This document shows, one piece after another, positions 1 through 31,650 of a stretch of 64,000 nucleotides of DNA; the first letter of the stretch is position 1, and each line of letters starts with the position of its first letter. This stretch comes from Perca fluviatilis (Eukaryota; Chordata; Actinopteri; Perciformes; Percidae), in contig NC_053112.1 of the NCBI RefSeq assembly GCF_010015445.1, forward strand, positions 2,165,719 to 2,229,718, given 5' to 3'. A model generated the notes under the pieces. The model saw only the letters and a program-made list of their open reading frames with translations, ran no database searches and was not told the DNA's origin. A program made the position numbers and the translations under genes.

Positions 1-83
1 CACCTAAAGCCCAAAATACCCCCCAAATGTTTTCCTCTTCTCAGTCTGACTTGTCTCTGTTCTCCGTAACGGTCCTTCCTCAG

Positions 84-19510
<19,427 letters not shown>

Positions 19511-21297
19511 GATCCCCAAAACCCTCCGGACTCTGACCGGGGATGCTGCTGACGCTTCGGCCCTTTGACCTGAAACCTCCTGGGACGGGAAGTCCAAAAC
19601 GTTTAAACCCTCCAGGGACAGGAAGTCTGAAGTGTTTACTCTGACAGTGTTTCCTGCTGCGGGACGCTGCTGTCGGTACCGTGTGTTATCCTGACGGAGT
19701 TCTTCTTGTACATAAATGAGAAACTGAAGAGCAGTGTTTAATATTTCCAAATGTTTGTGTTGCTTAAAGGTGCTGTAGGTAGGATTGTGAAGATCCAGGT
19801 CTTAGCCAAAACATTTGAACATCAACAACTTTTCAGTCCCTCCCCCCTTTCCGCTAAAGCCCAAAACGGTCTCCTAAGCCCCTCCCCCCACAAGGGAGAA
19901 TGAATGCATGTGCATGAGCAGTGATTGACAGTTAGACACCCCCCCTGTCCCTGATTGGTTCATCTAAACATGGAGCTGTGGATTTTTGCAAATCACACTA
20001 CAGGCTGTAGGTGGAGCCAGAGGAGCCGGATTTTTTTTTAATGACCTGCTTCATATAGTTCTACTGGAACATAGGGTCATTTTCAGCAAATATGACAGTA
20101 AGTTAGTTTTATGAGGCTTACCTACTGCACCTTTAAATCTGTCGAAAAAGATCCAGAAACATGAGACGTGTTTTCAGCGTAGCCGCGTTTTCTGTTTGTT
20201 AGTACGTGCCTTTTTCACAATTTCTGACCAAACATTTGATACAACTTTATTTGTAATCGTGGTGCTATGAAACGTGATGTTGTTCAGTATCTCGTGCTGT
20301 CTGATGAAACAAAGTAGAAACTAATAAAAGGGAAAGATTGACAGCTTCATTAAAAACTGACAGTGTGAAAATAAGAGTTTGTTTTAAAAAAAGAAAATAA
20401 TTCTACCTCAAAGTACAAATCAAGTGAAACTAAATAACAGTGAATAATATTTAAGGTAGAAACTAAATGTTTAATAGAGTTTATGGAGCAGAAAAGACAG
20501 CGTTGTATCTGTTGTTTAAGGAACGTATGCAACGACACGACAATAGTACTCGTGTTTCGTGTCCAACATGTAAACGTTATGCTGCCGTCTGCTGCAACAT
20601 GTTCAAGTGGAGTTCAGGTGCTAAATGTAAAATCCAGCATGTTGGTTTTTACAGTTTGTGACGTTCAGTTTTGGAGCCGTTGAACACGATGAAACACGAC
20701 ACAAAAACATATTTCTGCTGCACTTATGTACCATAGTTAAACCCAGCCAACCTTTGTTCCTTTGGACTCCACGTTGAGACGAGTATGGACCTTACTTTGT
20801 GTCATTCTGTTATTTCTTTACACCTTGTGTTATTAGAGATTTTGAAGAGACTTTGGTATCATAAAAAAATGAAACTTTGGAACGTATATTTTCCCCCTGA
20901 AATGTAGTTGAAATGAAACTAATATTATGTTGGTGGTTCAGCAGATTTATTTAGTAAAATGAAGGATTAGTTAGCTGTTATTGGGAGATTGTTCTTTAGA
21001 GAATCGGAAGAAGTTTTCTGTGAGCGTGAAGCTTGAGTTCTGTAACAAACTCGTCTTTGTAGGACATTTATAACAAAATGTCCGCTTGTTTACAGCCTAA
21101 AGAAACATCCTGTTGTTTGATCTGCTTTTTCTTTTGTCTTGCAAATTCTTCAATTGTTTTACCTCTTAGAAATACTCCAAAGGAAACAAAGGAAAAGATC
21201 GATGTGCAAATCGAGGGGTTGGAAGTAAAGATGTGTTTTTAAAGGATAAATGTGGTATTTTACTGTTATTGTAGAGAGTACTTACTGTGGCAATAAA
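19511..21297 (+). other. eml6: EML6 3' UTR with candidate poly(A) signals
   Basis: Follows the stop at 19508-19510. AATAAA-type signals are at 20323-20328 and 21292-21297. The first would give a 0.8-kb and the second a 1.8-kb 3' UTR. Contains a TTAA-flanked MITE (19768-20132). Which site is used cannot be told from sequence. Confidence 0.6.
19768..20132. mobile_element. TTAA-flanked MITE in the EML6 3' UTR
   Basis: TTAA (19764-19767) then AGGTGCTGTAGGTAGG; the right end CCTACTGCACCT is followed by TTAA (20133-20136). The TTAA duplication and inverted ends suggest a piggyBac-type non-autonomous element. 365 bp, no ORF. Confidence 0.82.
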
Positions 21298-21699
21298 CTC
21301 TTTTCTGACAATAAGCATAAACAATTATTAATGAGTGCAGAATTTAAAAAATATATAGTATATGCAAATGGCAGATGTATAGTCTGAAGGTGCAATATTA
21401 AAATTATCAGTCTAGTTATTAAACAGGAATCAACACAGATCATTTGTCCCTGTTACCATTGGTCTCATTAATATGTCCATGTCATTTGTACCGTGAATGC
21501 TTGTTATGTTTATGCAGAGCCAGCCCTAACCAGTTGGTGTTTTCTTTATCTATTAACTTTTCTTTCCTCATCTGGACTGCCAGCTCCCCTAGCATTTGCC
21601 TACACTGCCTACACCACGGGCCGGCCCTGTGTGCATGAACTGCTCTCTTTTATTCTAGGGGATAATAAAGTTCACTTAACAGTTTTTGCACGGGATTAG

Positions 21700-22380
21700 A
21701 TAGAGGTCACCCTAAAGAAACATTGTTTTTCCTTTTATCCTTTGTGTCCTGTTGCTCCTAAAATCAAAGAAAATACATTTCAAAATTGCACATGCAAGTA
21801 GACGGGAGGGAGGAGTGAGGGAGGAGCTGATTACACTCTACATTACGTTTTACACTTTCTGGCAATCACATCATAGCCACGCCCTAAAACACCCCCCGCT
21901 TTATCGCCAATTTGTAAATCAACAAGACCATAATTCACAAAATTGACATCATTCTGTGTTTAGAAGACTTAAAACTAGCGATTGAGACCATAAACTCATT
22001 ATGAAAATGTTTACTGAGGAAATAAATCAAGTGAGAAGTGGATCACTTTCTCATAGACTTCTATAGAAACCAACCAATTTTTGCAACCTCACATGTCACT
22101 CCCTGCAGGAATTTAGATAGAATGCAAGTTTAAGGAGTCTCCCCCTGCTGGAATTCAGATATAATGCAGGTTTAAGGAGTCTCCCCTGCAGGAATTCAGA
22201 TATAATGCAGGTTTAAGGAGTCTCCCCTGCAGGAATTCAGATGTAATGCAGGTTTAAGGAGTCTCACCCTGCTGGAATTCAGAAAGAATGCAGGTTCAAG
22301 GCACTTCCGCATTTGCAGCACTTCGCCGAACCAGATGCGTTGTCCATTAATTTTAAGTCTATGGTACAATCATAATTAGA
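21700..22380. repeat. dispersed repeat with a 44-bp tandem segment
   Basis: At 22100-22300, units GCAGGAATTCAGATATAATG plus CAGGTTTAAGGAGTCTCCCC are repeated four to five times. The surrounding sequence up to TTAATTTTAAGTCTATGG has the character of a teleost dispersed repeat, but the family was not identified. No coding exon. Confidence 0.6.
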
Positions 22381-22579
22381 CACAACAGTTAACAAAATGA
22401 AAACAAACAAAAAAAACAAAAAACATCATAGTCAGTCAGAAACGGGAAACTGGATATTAATAATTATATTAGAAGAGGTGTTATCATGGTGTTGTAGAGG
22501 ATTATGGACAGGTACAGTTGGTACTATAATAGGAAAACGGCATTTTTAAAGGAGTGTAGAAATAGAATTGATCGAATGT

Positions 22580-23485
22580 TTACAGGTAGATTATTCCAAT
22601 CTGAGGGGGCTTTAAACCTAAAGGCTTTCTTAGATGTAGCGAATGATATAGCAGGGACAGAAAAAAAAGTTGTGTAGAGTGTCTAAAGTGGTAGGTAAAG
22701 GAAAAGGGTACCATAAGCTGTTTTAGATAACTAAGGTAATTGAAATGTATAAATTCATAAATAAACTGCAACCAGTGGTGATGTCTTCTTATTGAGGGTG
22801 ATGGTAGAGCAAGTTTTTCATACATAATACAATGATGAGTAGTGAAAGGACATCCAAGAACAAATCTACAGATTCTGTTGTAAACAACATTGAGAGGGAG
22901 CAGATTAGTGCTGGGTGCAACCTGATATACAACATCAGCATAGTCCATAATTGGTAAAATAAGTTATTGCACAAGTTTCTTTCTAACAGTAAGATAGAAG
23001 CATTTTCTAGAGCGGTAGAGAACACCAATACCAAAGTTGATTCTTTTTAAAATATAATCAATATGATACTTAAATGAGAGGTCAGACACTAGCCAAATTC
23101 CGAGGTATTTGGTGTGTTCAGCTTTTTGCGGTGAACTACCATCAGACCATGTAATTACACATGTGTGACTTTTTAATTTGGCCTTGATGGTCTGTGGAGT
23201 TCCAAAAATCATAATGTGAGATTTGGTTTTATTAATAAGTAATTTATTTCTTATGAGCCAGTGTTGTAGGCTATCAAAGTCAGACTGCAGAACAGATTTT
23301 ATCTGTAATAAATTAATTTTGGAAGTGTATAATACTGCATCATCTGCATAACGCAGAACACAACATTCAGAGCAGATTGATGGAAGGTCATTAACAAAAA
23401 TAGAAAAGAGAAGCAGACCAAGAGTTAAACCTTGAGGGACACCTCGTTGCTGAATTAATATATCAGATTTGCATCCTTGTATCAT
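22580..23485 (-). pseudogene. non-LTR retrotransposon reverse transcriptase, C-terminal fragment
   Basis: Minus-strand frames 23485-22964 and 22948-22580 together read as the second half of an RT: VPQG, the catalytic YADD box (LRYADDAVLY), a thumb region with NKTKSHIMIF and KYLGIWL, then a C-terminal tail. A frame change near 22960 and loss of the N-terminal RT and endonuclease make it defunct. It abuts the poly-TTGAA tail of the L2 element at 23488, as if that element inserted beside or into it. CR1/Rex-type is likely; the clade is uncertain. Confidence 0.75.
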
Positions 23486-24292
23486 AACACATTCAATTCA
23501 ATTCAATTTTATTTATAGTATCAAATCATAACATAAGTTATCTCGAGACACTTTACAGATAGAGTAGGTCTAGACCACACTCTATAATTTACAAAGCCCC
23601 AACAATTCCAACAGTTCCAGTAATTCCCTCAAGAGCAAGCAGTGCGACAGTGGCGAGGAAAAACTCCCTCTTGGGAAGAAACCTCGGACAGACCCAGGCT
23701 CTTGGTAGGCGGTGTCTGACGAGCCGGTTGGGGGTGTGATGAACAGTGGCGATAGTAGTCACATTAATAATGGAACAGTGACTGGATGTAGCGGGAAGCT
23801 GCAGGGTTCAGCAGGACGCAGCATGACATTGCAGGGCATCACTGAGTTCAGCAGGGAGTGCAGCAGGACCACGGCGACAGCTGCAACCAGGATCTTGGTG
23901 CCAACGTTCTCCAAGGAAATACGCTGGGGGAAAAAAGCATAAGGACTCCGGGGAGTAAACTCCCCAGAAGCTAGGATTAGTAACAAGCCTTTCTGGGACG
24001 GGATACACACAAATAGTAATAGTAATAGTAACAGTAATAGAAAGGGAGAGGAGAGAGCAGCTCAGTGTGTCAAAGGAAGGAAGTCCCCCGGCAGTCTAGA
24101 ACTATAACAGCGTAACTATAACAGGTAACTAAGAGAGACAGGTCATAAGGAGAGGTAGCTTTTTCGGGCTTAGAACTCTCCCCCTGCCGGATCTGGCTTG
24201 GCTGGCCTGCCTCCCTCTACTTTGTTATGTATTATTAATCTAACAATTATGAAGAGAAGCAGTTGGGCCAGTTAGGTGAACACTGCAACTCC

Positions 24293-27274
24293 TCACTCCC
24301 TAACTATAAGCTTTATCAAATAGGAGAGTTTTAAGTTCATTCTTGAATGAGGTGACAGTTTCTGCCCCCGAACCCAGATCGGGAGCTGGTTCCATAGGAG
24401 AGGAGCCTGATAACTGAAGGCTCTGGCTCCCATTCTACTTTTAGAGACTCTAGGTACCACCAGTAACTCTGCATTCTGGGGGCGCAGTGCTCTAGTGGGA
24501 CAATAGGGTATTAGGAGCTCTTTTAGATATGATGGTGCTAGACCATTTAGAGCTTTGTAGGTCAAGAGAAGGGACTTTAAACTCAATCCTGGATTCAACA
24601 GGAAGCCAATGCAGAGAAGCTAATACAGGAGAAATATGATCTCTTTTCTTAGTTCTTGTGAGAACACGCGCTGCAGCATTCTGGATCAGCTGGAGAGTCT
24701 TAAGAGACTTATTTGAGCAACCTGACAGTAGGGAATTGCAATAGTCCAGCCTGGAAGTAACAAATGCATGGACTAGTTTTTCAGCGTCGTTTTGAGACAG
24801 GATATTCCTAATTTTGGCAATGTTACAAGATGAAAAAAGGCTGTTCTTGAGGTCTGTTTTAGATTGGCATTAAAGGATATATCCTGATCAAAGATAACTC
24901 CTAAATTTCTAACAGTGGTGCTGGAGGCCAGGGCAACACCATCCAGAGTAGCTATATCTCTAGATAATGAAGTTGGAGGTGTTTAGGGCCCAGCACAATA
25001 ACTTCAGTTTTGTTAGGGTTTAACATCAGAAAATGATAGGTCATCCAGGATTTTATATCCTTAATGCACGATTGAAATTTAGCCGCTGACTGGTTTCGTC
25101 TGGTTTGATTGACAAGTATAATTGGGTGTCATCCGCATAACAGTGAAAGTTAATTGAGTGTTTTCTAATAATATTGCCTAGAGGAAGCATATATAAGGAG
25201 AATAGAATTGGTCCAAGCACTGAGCCTTGAGGAACCCCATGGCTAACTTTAGCGTACTTGGAGGATTTATCATTAACATTCACAAATTGAGATCGATATA
25301 GGACCTAAACCAACTCAGAGCAATTCCTTTAATGCCAACCAAGTGTTCCAATCTCTGTAACAGGATTGAGTGGTAAATAGTGTCAAATGCAGCACTAAGA
25401 TCTAGTAAAACAAGAATGGAGACAAGACCTTTGTCTGCACCAGTTAAAAGGTCGTTAGTAATTTTCACCAGTGCCGTCTCTGTGCTATGATTCTTTCTAA
25501 ATCCTGATTGAAAGTCATCAAATAAACTGTTGCTATGTAGAAAATCACATAACTGATTAGCAACCACCTTCTCAAGGATCTTGGATAGAAAGGGAAGGTT
25601 AGATATAGGTCTATAGTTTGCTAAGACCTCAGGATCCAGGGTGGGTTTTTTCAGAAGAGGTTTTATCACAGCTACTTTAAATGACTGTGGTACATAACCT
25701 GTTAATAGAGACATATTGATCATATCTAGTAATGAAGTGGTAACCACAGGTAATGCTTCTTTGAGTAGTCTCGTTGGGATGGGGTCCAAGAGACAGGTAG
25801 ATGGCTTAGCTGAGGATATCTTTAACATTAATTGTTGAAGGTCTATAGGATAAAAGCAGTCTAAGTATATGTCGAGACTAGTCTTTATTTCTAACGACTC
25901 TGCGTTTAAAGGTGAACCGTTAGAAGTTGAGTGTAAAAGGTGATTAATTTTATCTCTAATTGTTGTAATTTTATCATTGAAGAAGCTCATGAAGTCATCA
26001 CTACTCAGAGCTAGAGGAATAGATGGCTCAGTAGAGCTGTGACTATCTGTCAGCCTGGCGACAGTGCTGAAAAGAAACCTTGGGTTGTTCTTGTTTTCTT
26101 CTATTAGTGATGAGTAATAGTCTGATCTGGCCTTTCTTAGGGCCTTCCTATAGGTTTTGAGACTTTCTTGCCAATCCAAACGAGATTCTTCCACCTTGGT
26201 GGAACGCCACTTACATTCGAGGTTTCGCGAGATTTGTTTTAATTTGCGAGTTTGAGAGTTATACCAAGGTGCTAGTTTCCTTTGCTTCATCATCTTCTTT
26301 TTCAGGGGAGCAACGGAGTCTAAGGTCGTCCGTAGGCATGTCGTAACACCGTCTACAAATGCATCAATTTGAGAGGGACTGAGGTTAACATACAGGTCCT
26401 CTGTTATGTTAAGGCATGACATAGAGTCGAATGCTGTAGGAATATCTTCTTTAAATTTAGCTATAGCACTGTCAGATAAGCATCTGGTGTAGGAGCTTTT
26501 ATCTAATTTAATATAATCAGGTAGTAAGAATTCGAAAGTGATTAAAGAATGATCTGATAATACCGAATTCTGCGAAAATATTATTAAATCCTCAATTTCA
26601 ATACCATATGCCAGCACAAGGTCGAGGGTGTGGTTAAAACAGTGTGTCGCCTTGTGCACACTCTGACTGAAACCGATTGAATCCAGTAATGAGTTGAAAG
26701 CAGTACTAAGGCTGTCATTGTCAACGTCCACATGGATATTAAAATCACCTACAAGAAGTACTTGGTCTGATTTAAGGACTAAACATGATAAAAACTCTGA
26801 GAATTCAGATAAAAATTCAGAATACGGACCTGGAGCCCTGTAAATAACAACGAATATAATTGGCTGTAATGTTTTCCATTTTGGATGTTGAAGATTAAGA
26901 TTAAATGAGTTATAATGTAATTTAGGTTTAGGAGTAATTAACAGGCTTGCATCAAAGATGGCTGCAACTCCCCCTCCTCGGCCTGAGCCTCTAGGAATTT
27001 GAGTATTAATATGACTGGGAGGAGTGGCTTCATTTAGACTAACATAGTCTTCATGGCCCAGCCAGGTTTCAGTAAGACAAAATAAATCAATGTTATTATC
27101 TGATATCAACTTGTTTACCAATACTGCTTTAGAAGACAGAGATCTAATATTTAATAGTCCACATCTAATTTTCCTATTTTGTTCTATTGCAGTCGTTTTA
27201 ATTCCAATTAGGTTGTTAAGTATAGCGCATCTTTTGTTTACCTTTGATTTAACCGATCTGAGCCCGGGGGACAA
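24293..27274 (-). pseudogene. L2 ORF2: endonuclease plus reverse transcriptase, frameshifted
   Basis: The main frame 27274-25280 (664 codons) holds an AP-type endonuclease (LNIRSLSSK, CLTETWL, GDFNIH, SDHSLI) followed by RT motifs (YRPISNLPFLSKILEKVV, FQSGFRKNHSTETAL, LDLSAAFDT). After a frame change at about 25280 the RT continues with [12 protein letters not shown] and [10 protein letters not shown] (25283-25053). Further breaks precede the C-terminal end at 24598-24293 (LLTYKALNGLAPSYL, SYQAPLLWNQLP). With at least three breaks it cannot make a working protein. Confidence 0.85.
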
Positions 27275-27323
27275 GCACCGTGCTTATTAGACTATGAGTG
27301 GGCCGACTGCTCCAAAACAAACA

Positions 27324-27667
27324 CAGAGGTAGCCCAGACCCATCGCTAGACCTCAGTCTTAAAGGGGGCACATGAAATACATGGGGGCACAATTATTATT
27401 GGCGTACAGTGCATATATGTATAATAATCATATACTCTTGTTATACTATTCGCACGTAATCATCACGTTAAACATAACCAACAGCAATATGACCAGGTAG
27501 CCTATATAGCCTACAACACATTACATAGAAGCAATGTTATGAATATCCATAAAACACTTGACTATACAACATATTAGATGTAACACCAGAAGCATCTCTC
27601 AAACATTGCATTTTAAAGCAGTCAATAGAAGGATATGCATTGCTATGCATGTGCCATGAGACACACA

Positions 27668-27732
<65 letters not shown>

Positions 27733-28646
27733 ACTCACACACACAGAGACTTCGAACCTACCGGTACTTTGAGTGGAGGCAGCATGTCCTCTCTCCAGTC
27801 CCTCCTGTCATTTGAAGCTGCATGCTTATTTAAGCCCTTGTCTGTAAATCTTAAACCCCTTAATGAAGAAGGTTGCGTCCGATGATACAGATGTGAATTT
27901 CCTGCAGGCATAACAAAATGCGGAGTCCTTTTCACCGAGTAGCCTAGCACAACCAGTCCCTGTTCAAATACCAGCTACAGCTACGTTTTTTTTTTAACTG
28001 GATATTTCCTCAACACAACCTGTTTGGGTTTGTCTGTCACACCCCCTGATTCAACAGTTAGTTGTGGCCCAAATGCTGCCCCAGTCGCAGTTGCACTTGA
28101 CCTGCAGGTCCTGCCAGGCCCAGGGTCGGGCTCCACGGAGCTACTAGCATCAGGCTCAGACTGTCGTCCAGGGGCCCCTTTCCAACGACAACATCAGGAG
28201 GCGTCAGTGTCGTATCCAATTTGGTAGAGGAGAATGTTGGTCGGCTTTTCAACCACTTACCATGAGGAACTGAAGCGAGTAAGCCGGCGAAAACTCAGCC
28301 AGCTTTCAAAAATGTGCGGTAACTGTTGAGCAGCTACACTGACGTAGGCTACGTCACGTCGTAGCCTAACTTTCTTTTTAGTAAGGCCGTGATAGGCTGT
28401 TGCAGTGTAGATTCCCATCAATCAAACAAAAATCACACCATTGTTTATTTATATTTATAATGTTTTAATGATAAAGAATGCAACATTAATGCAACACAAA
28501 ATTAGCAACTATGATAATATAAAATTAAAGTAATTTTTTTAAGAGATCTGTGCCTCAAGTGGGGGGGCACAAGCATTTTTGGGGGCGGGCCCGGCCCCCT
28601 ATGGCCCGCCCATAGCGACGGGTATGCGCGTAGCACTGCACCTCTG
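27324..28646. mobile_element. probable DNA-element insertion between L2 ORF1 and ORF2
   Basis: CAGAGGT...CCCATCGCTA at the left edge and its loose inverse (TAGCGACGGG...ACCTCTG) at the right edge bracket 1.3 kb unrelated to L2 coding. It includes an (ACGC)n/(CA)n tract at 27661-27745 and a GC-rich end with the palindrome GGGGCGGGCCCGGCCCC. I could not find a matching 8-bp target duplication, so the class is unproven; hAT-like is a guess. Confidence 0.45.
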
Positions 28647-28670
28647 ATTACTAATATCAAACTTGGGTTG

Positions 28671-29595
28671 TCATGGTTTATGTCTGATAAATTCGTTCAG
28701 ATTTTTTGATATGAGAGCGGCACCGTCCCAGGTGGGATGAATGCCGTCTCTCTCCATCAGACCAGGCTTTCCCCAGAACGCCCTCCAGTTATTCACATAG
28801 CCCACATCATTAGCTGGGCACCACCCCGACAACCAGCGGTGGAAGGATGACGTACGGCTGTACATTTCATCATTGGTCAGGTTTGGCAGGGGTCCAGAGA
28901 AAACTACTGAGTCCGACATTGTCTTTGCGTATGCACAAAGTGACTCAACATTCATTTTAGTGATCTCCGATTTACGACCATTACCACCTACGTGAAGTAT
29001 GATCTTACTGTATTCTCGGTTCTTTTTGCCAGCAGCTTTAGATGGGTTTCTATATCGCCCGCTCCAGCCCCGGGGACACATATGACCGTATGTAGGCCTA
29101 CTGTAGCCGCCGGGGCCGCTGGCTTCACATATCGCAGTATAGAGCTCCCAATAACCAGAACTGGCTTCTCAGCGGGTGTATCGCTGAGTAGGGAGAAACT
29201 GTTAGAGAGGCGAAGACGCTCCGGTTTAGAGCGACCGTCATCATGTGCACTCCCTGGTCTAGATCTAACGCTACGCTTCCCTCGGACAGTCACCCACTCG
29301 CCCGGCTGCTCGGGGTCTGCCGGGGGACAGCTAGCAGAAGCTACAGAAGCTACAGTATGTTGGCCCGCATTAACTGGCTAGCTACGGAAGCATACGATTC
29401 TGATTCCATGGTGCGGAGCCGTGACTCAAACACATTGTTTTCTGTTATGGAGATAAGAATTGAATCAGAGCTGTCTAGATTTACCCTGCAGAGATCTGAG
29501 GAGCAGTTAACCATAGTCCTCAGAAATCCACCGGAGGTTAGAACGCCAACACGGAGAACAAAAGTTACTGTAATGTTAGCTTTTAGACACATCAA
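28671..29595 (-). pseudogene. L2 ORF1 with SGNH/esterase-like domain
   Basis: Frames 29595-29350, 29293-28988 and 29081-28671 continue one another with frame changes. The second holds VLVIGSSILRYV, the block-I-like serine motif. The third has HVGGNG and ends RDGIHPTWDGA, containing the D-x-x-H pair typical of SGNH hydrolases. Esterase domains are known in ORF1 of CR1/L2-group LINEs. The frame changes make it a remnant. Confidence 0.75.
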
Positions 29596-29754
29596 AGCAT
29601 CAGCATCAGAACCAAATAGATGTGTTTTTCTTCATGAAAAACTATTTATTTGCGGTAGAAGGTCACAGAAACCTCAGAGAAGAAACCTTCGAGACGAGCT
29701 GTAATTAAACCAGTAAGGTAACGTAACCCGATTTGTTCAGGTCCTATCCCCTGA

Positions 29755-29792
29755 CCAATCGGCTATCCTAACCTTGCCTAACCCTAACCAAT
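29755..29792 (+). promoter_or_regulatory. paired CCAAT boxes upstream of copy A
   Basis: CCAAT at 29755-29759 and 29788-29792, about 60-100 bp upstream of the leader shared with copy B. No TATA box is evident. Copy B has CCAAT at 46126-46130 and ATTGG at 46181-46185 at a similar distance. Confidence 0.4.
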
Positions 29793-29850
29793 CAAGCTGC
29801 TATTGAAGGGCAGGTATTGGCGTGGCCTCCGGTACTTAGACAAAAAGCAC

Positions 29851-29986
29851 TGGCATCCTCGGATCAGACACACACAGACACCCGGACTGAAGAGAAGAGA
29901 AGAGAAGAGAAGCTTCGTCTCTGCCAGTTTTTCCTCGACACATGAAGGTTTAAAGAGTCTGTAGATCGACCTGAAGAGTTCAGCAG
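29851..29986 (+). other. copy A 5' non-coding exon (shared leader)
   Basis: TCCTCGGATCAGACACACAC through GAGTTCAGCAG, with donor GTGAGA at 29987. Nearly the same block, including the following 75 bp of intron, is at 46274-46402 in copy B, which shows that the two genes share a duplicated 5' end. The transcription start is inferred. Confidence 0.65.
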
Positions 29987-30239
29987 GTGAGAATCCTAGC
30001 AGAGGAATCTGGAAATGTCTGATAATCAGGATCACTTTGATGACGTGCTGTGTCTCTGTTTAACTGGACAGTAGAAAGGTTTCTGTATGCTGATTGGTTG
30101 ATTCTGTAGAATTTCTCTCTGAGTTAAATGACAGTGATCTGAAAAAGATTTGCATGAATTACTGCCAGAGGCTCTTGTGTACATCAGCACTGTTTAGATT
30201 TTAATCTGAGCTCATATCAAGATTCTGGGTCTGTTCCAG

Positions 30240-30415
30240 GTTTCTGCCTAAAAGAAAGTTTTTCCTCGCCACTGTTGCACCAAATGTTTGCTCATAGGGG
30301 AATTGTGTCTTTGTAAATTATAGAGTGTGGTCTAAACCTACTCTATCTGTAAAGTGACTTGGGATAACTCTTGTTATGACCTTACAATTTGATAATATAA
30401 ATAAAATGTAATTGA
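30240..30415 (+). mobile_element. L2 3' UTR fragment, sense
   Basis: Contains GTAAATTATAGAGTGTGGTC, CTACTCTATCTGTAAAGTG and a terminal AATAAAATGTAATTGAA, matching the L2 tail at 23488-23680 in inverse. Lies in intron 1 of copy A. Confidence 0.75.
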
Positions 30416-30564
30416 ATCATCAGTGAAAATGTAGACAATTTCAAAACAGGTCAGACAGCTACGGTAAAACTTTTATTAAAACAAAGCATTAAATCAGAGG
30501 AATAAACGTTGCAGCTGTAGCAGGCATCTCACGATCACTAACGTTAGCCACGTTCATATTTAGA

Positions 30565-31303
30565 CAGTGTTGGGAACGTTACTTTAAAAAAGTAATTAGT
30601 TATAGTTACTCACTACTTGTTCAAAAAAGTAACTGAGTTAGTAACTGAATTACTCTATAATAAAAGTAACTCGTTACCAGGGAAAGTAACTATTTGCGTT
30701 ACTTTAAAAAAACGTTGCTATATGTCAAAGAATTTGGATTTTTTTTAGCAGTTTTCACAAGTCGGTTGAAATGAGTAGAACAGACAGGTGTTTAACGTAC
30801 ATAACTTTCAATATTTATAGCACGTCGACAGACAGCAAGAGGTTTATCCTGCACTTCAAGTATTATCTTTGTAAGAAAAGTAAACAGTTACACCATATAA
30901 ACTTATATGACACATATACTTTAACAACATACCTGCCTATCATGCGGTTGACTCCAGCCTGTGTCATAGGTTTTTGTTGTGAGGCAGACAGATCTAGCTT
31001 TTGCTGCTTGGAGGACTTTGCTCCGAGTCCTTCTTTCTAGTGGATGGCAAGCTATCGGTAGAGGTATCGGTGGTTTTGGCCACTAGCTTTGTAGATGCGT
31101 GTGTCGGTGTGAGATGCTTCATTAAATTTCTTACAACGGATGTCGACAAAGTCTTCACTCCTGGACATAATGTACACATTACATGCACGTTCTTGCCTTT
31201 GACCACAATTAATTTGAAGTAGTGCTTATATCTCCACCTTGAAAACGCCAACTTTTCATTGGATTGCTCCGACTTCGCCATCTCTGCTGAATCTGTTTAG
31301 CTG

Positions 31304-31345
<42 letters not shown>

Positions 31346-31650
31346 CGCGTGTGCTGGCATGTGTGTAAAAACACTGGCTCTGATTGGCTACCATGAAACA
31401 TGACTCTGCCTTAGCCAATCATAATCGCTTACCTCGTTATTAAACCACCTCCTCACTAGCTGCGAGCCAGGCGTGCGTTCGGATTACACAGTTTATTCAA
31501 TCAGTGCCTAGTAACGCACCGCATTTAACGTCCAGTAACGTTAACGGCGTTGTAACGATGGGAAAAGTAATTAGTTAGATTACCCCATAACTGAAAAAAT
31601 AACGTCGTTACCTAACGCCGTTCTTTTAAACGGCGTTATTCCAAACACTG
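30565..31650. mobile_element. hAT element with BED-finger remnant
   Basis: The perfect 8-bp target duplication TATTTAGA is at 30557-30564 and 31651-31658. Ends are CAGTGTTGGGAACG and ATTCCAAACACTG. On the minus strand, 31281-30994 encodes a BED-type zinc finger (W-x-Y, CTLC, then H-x4-H in LMKHLTPTH), as found at the N-terminus of hAT transposases. The catalytic part is missing. Relative of the element at 42009-42926. Confidence 0.88.

Larger units (their letters stand above)
23488..29705 (-). mobile_element. L2-type LINE, near full length, interrupted
   Basis: Reading on the minus strand: an ORF1 remnant (29595-28671), an inserted segment (about 28646-27324), ORF2 (27274 to about 24293), and a long 3' UTR ending in (ATTGA)n at 23490-23510. 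Copies of the same 3' UTR occur at 30240-30415 (+), 54031-54970 (-) and 56130-56280 (+), so the family is abundant here. The assignment to L2 rests on the RT sequence style (NLPFLSKILEKVV, DLSAAFDT) and an esterase-like ORF1, both known for the CR1/L2 group. The 5' edge is approximate. Confidence 0.8.
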
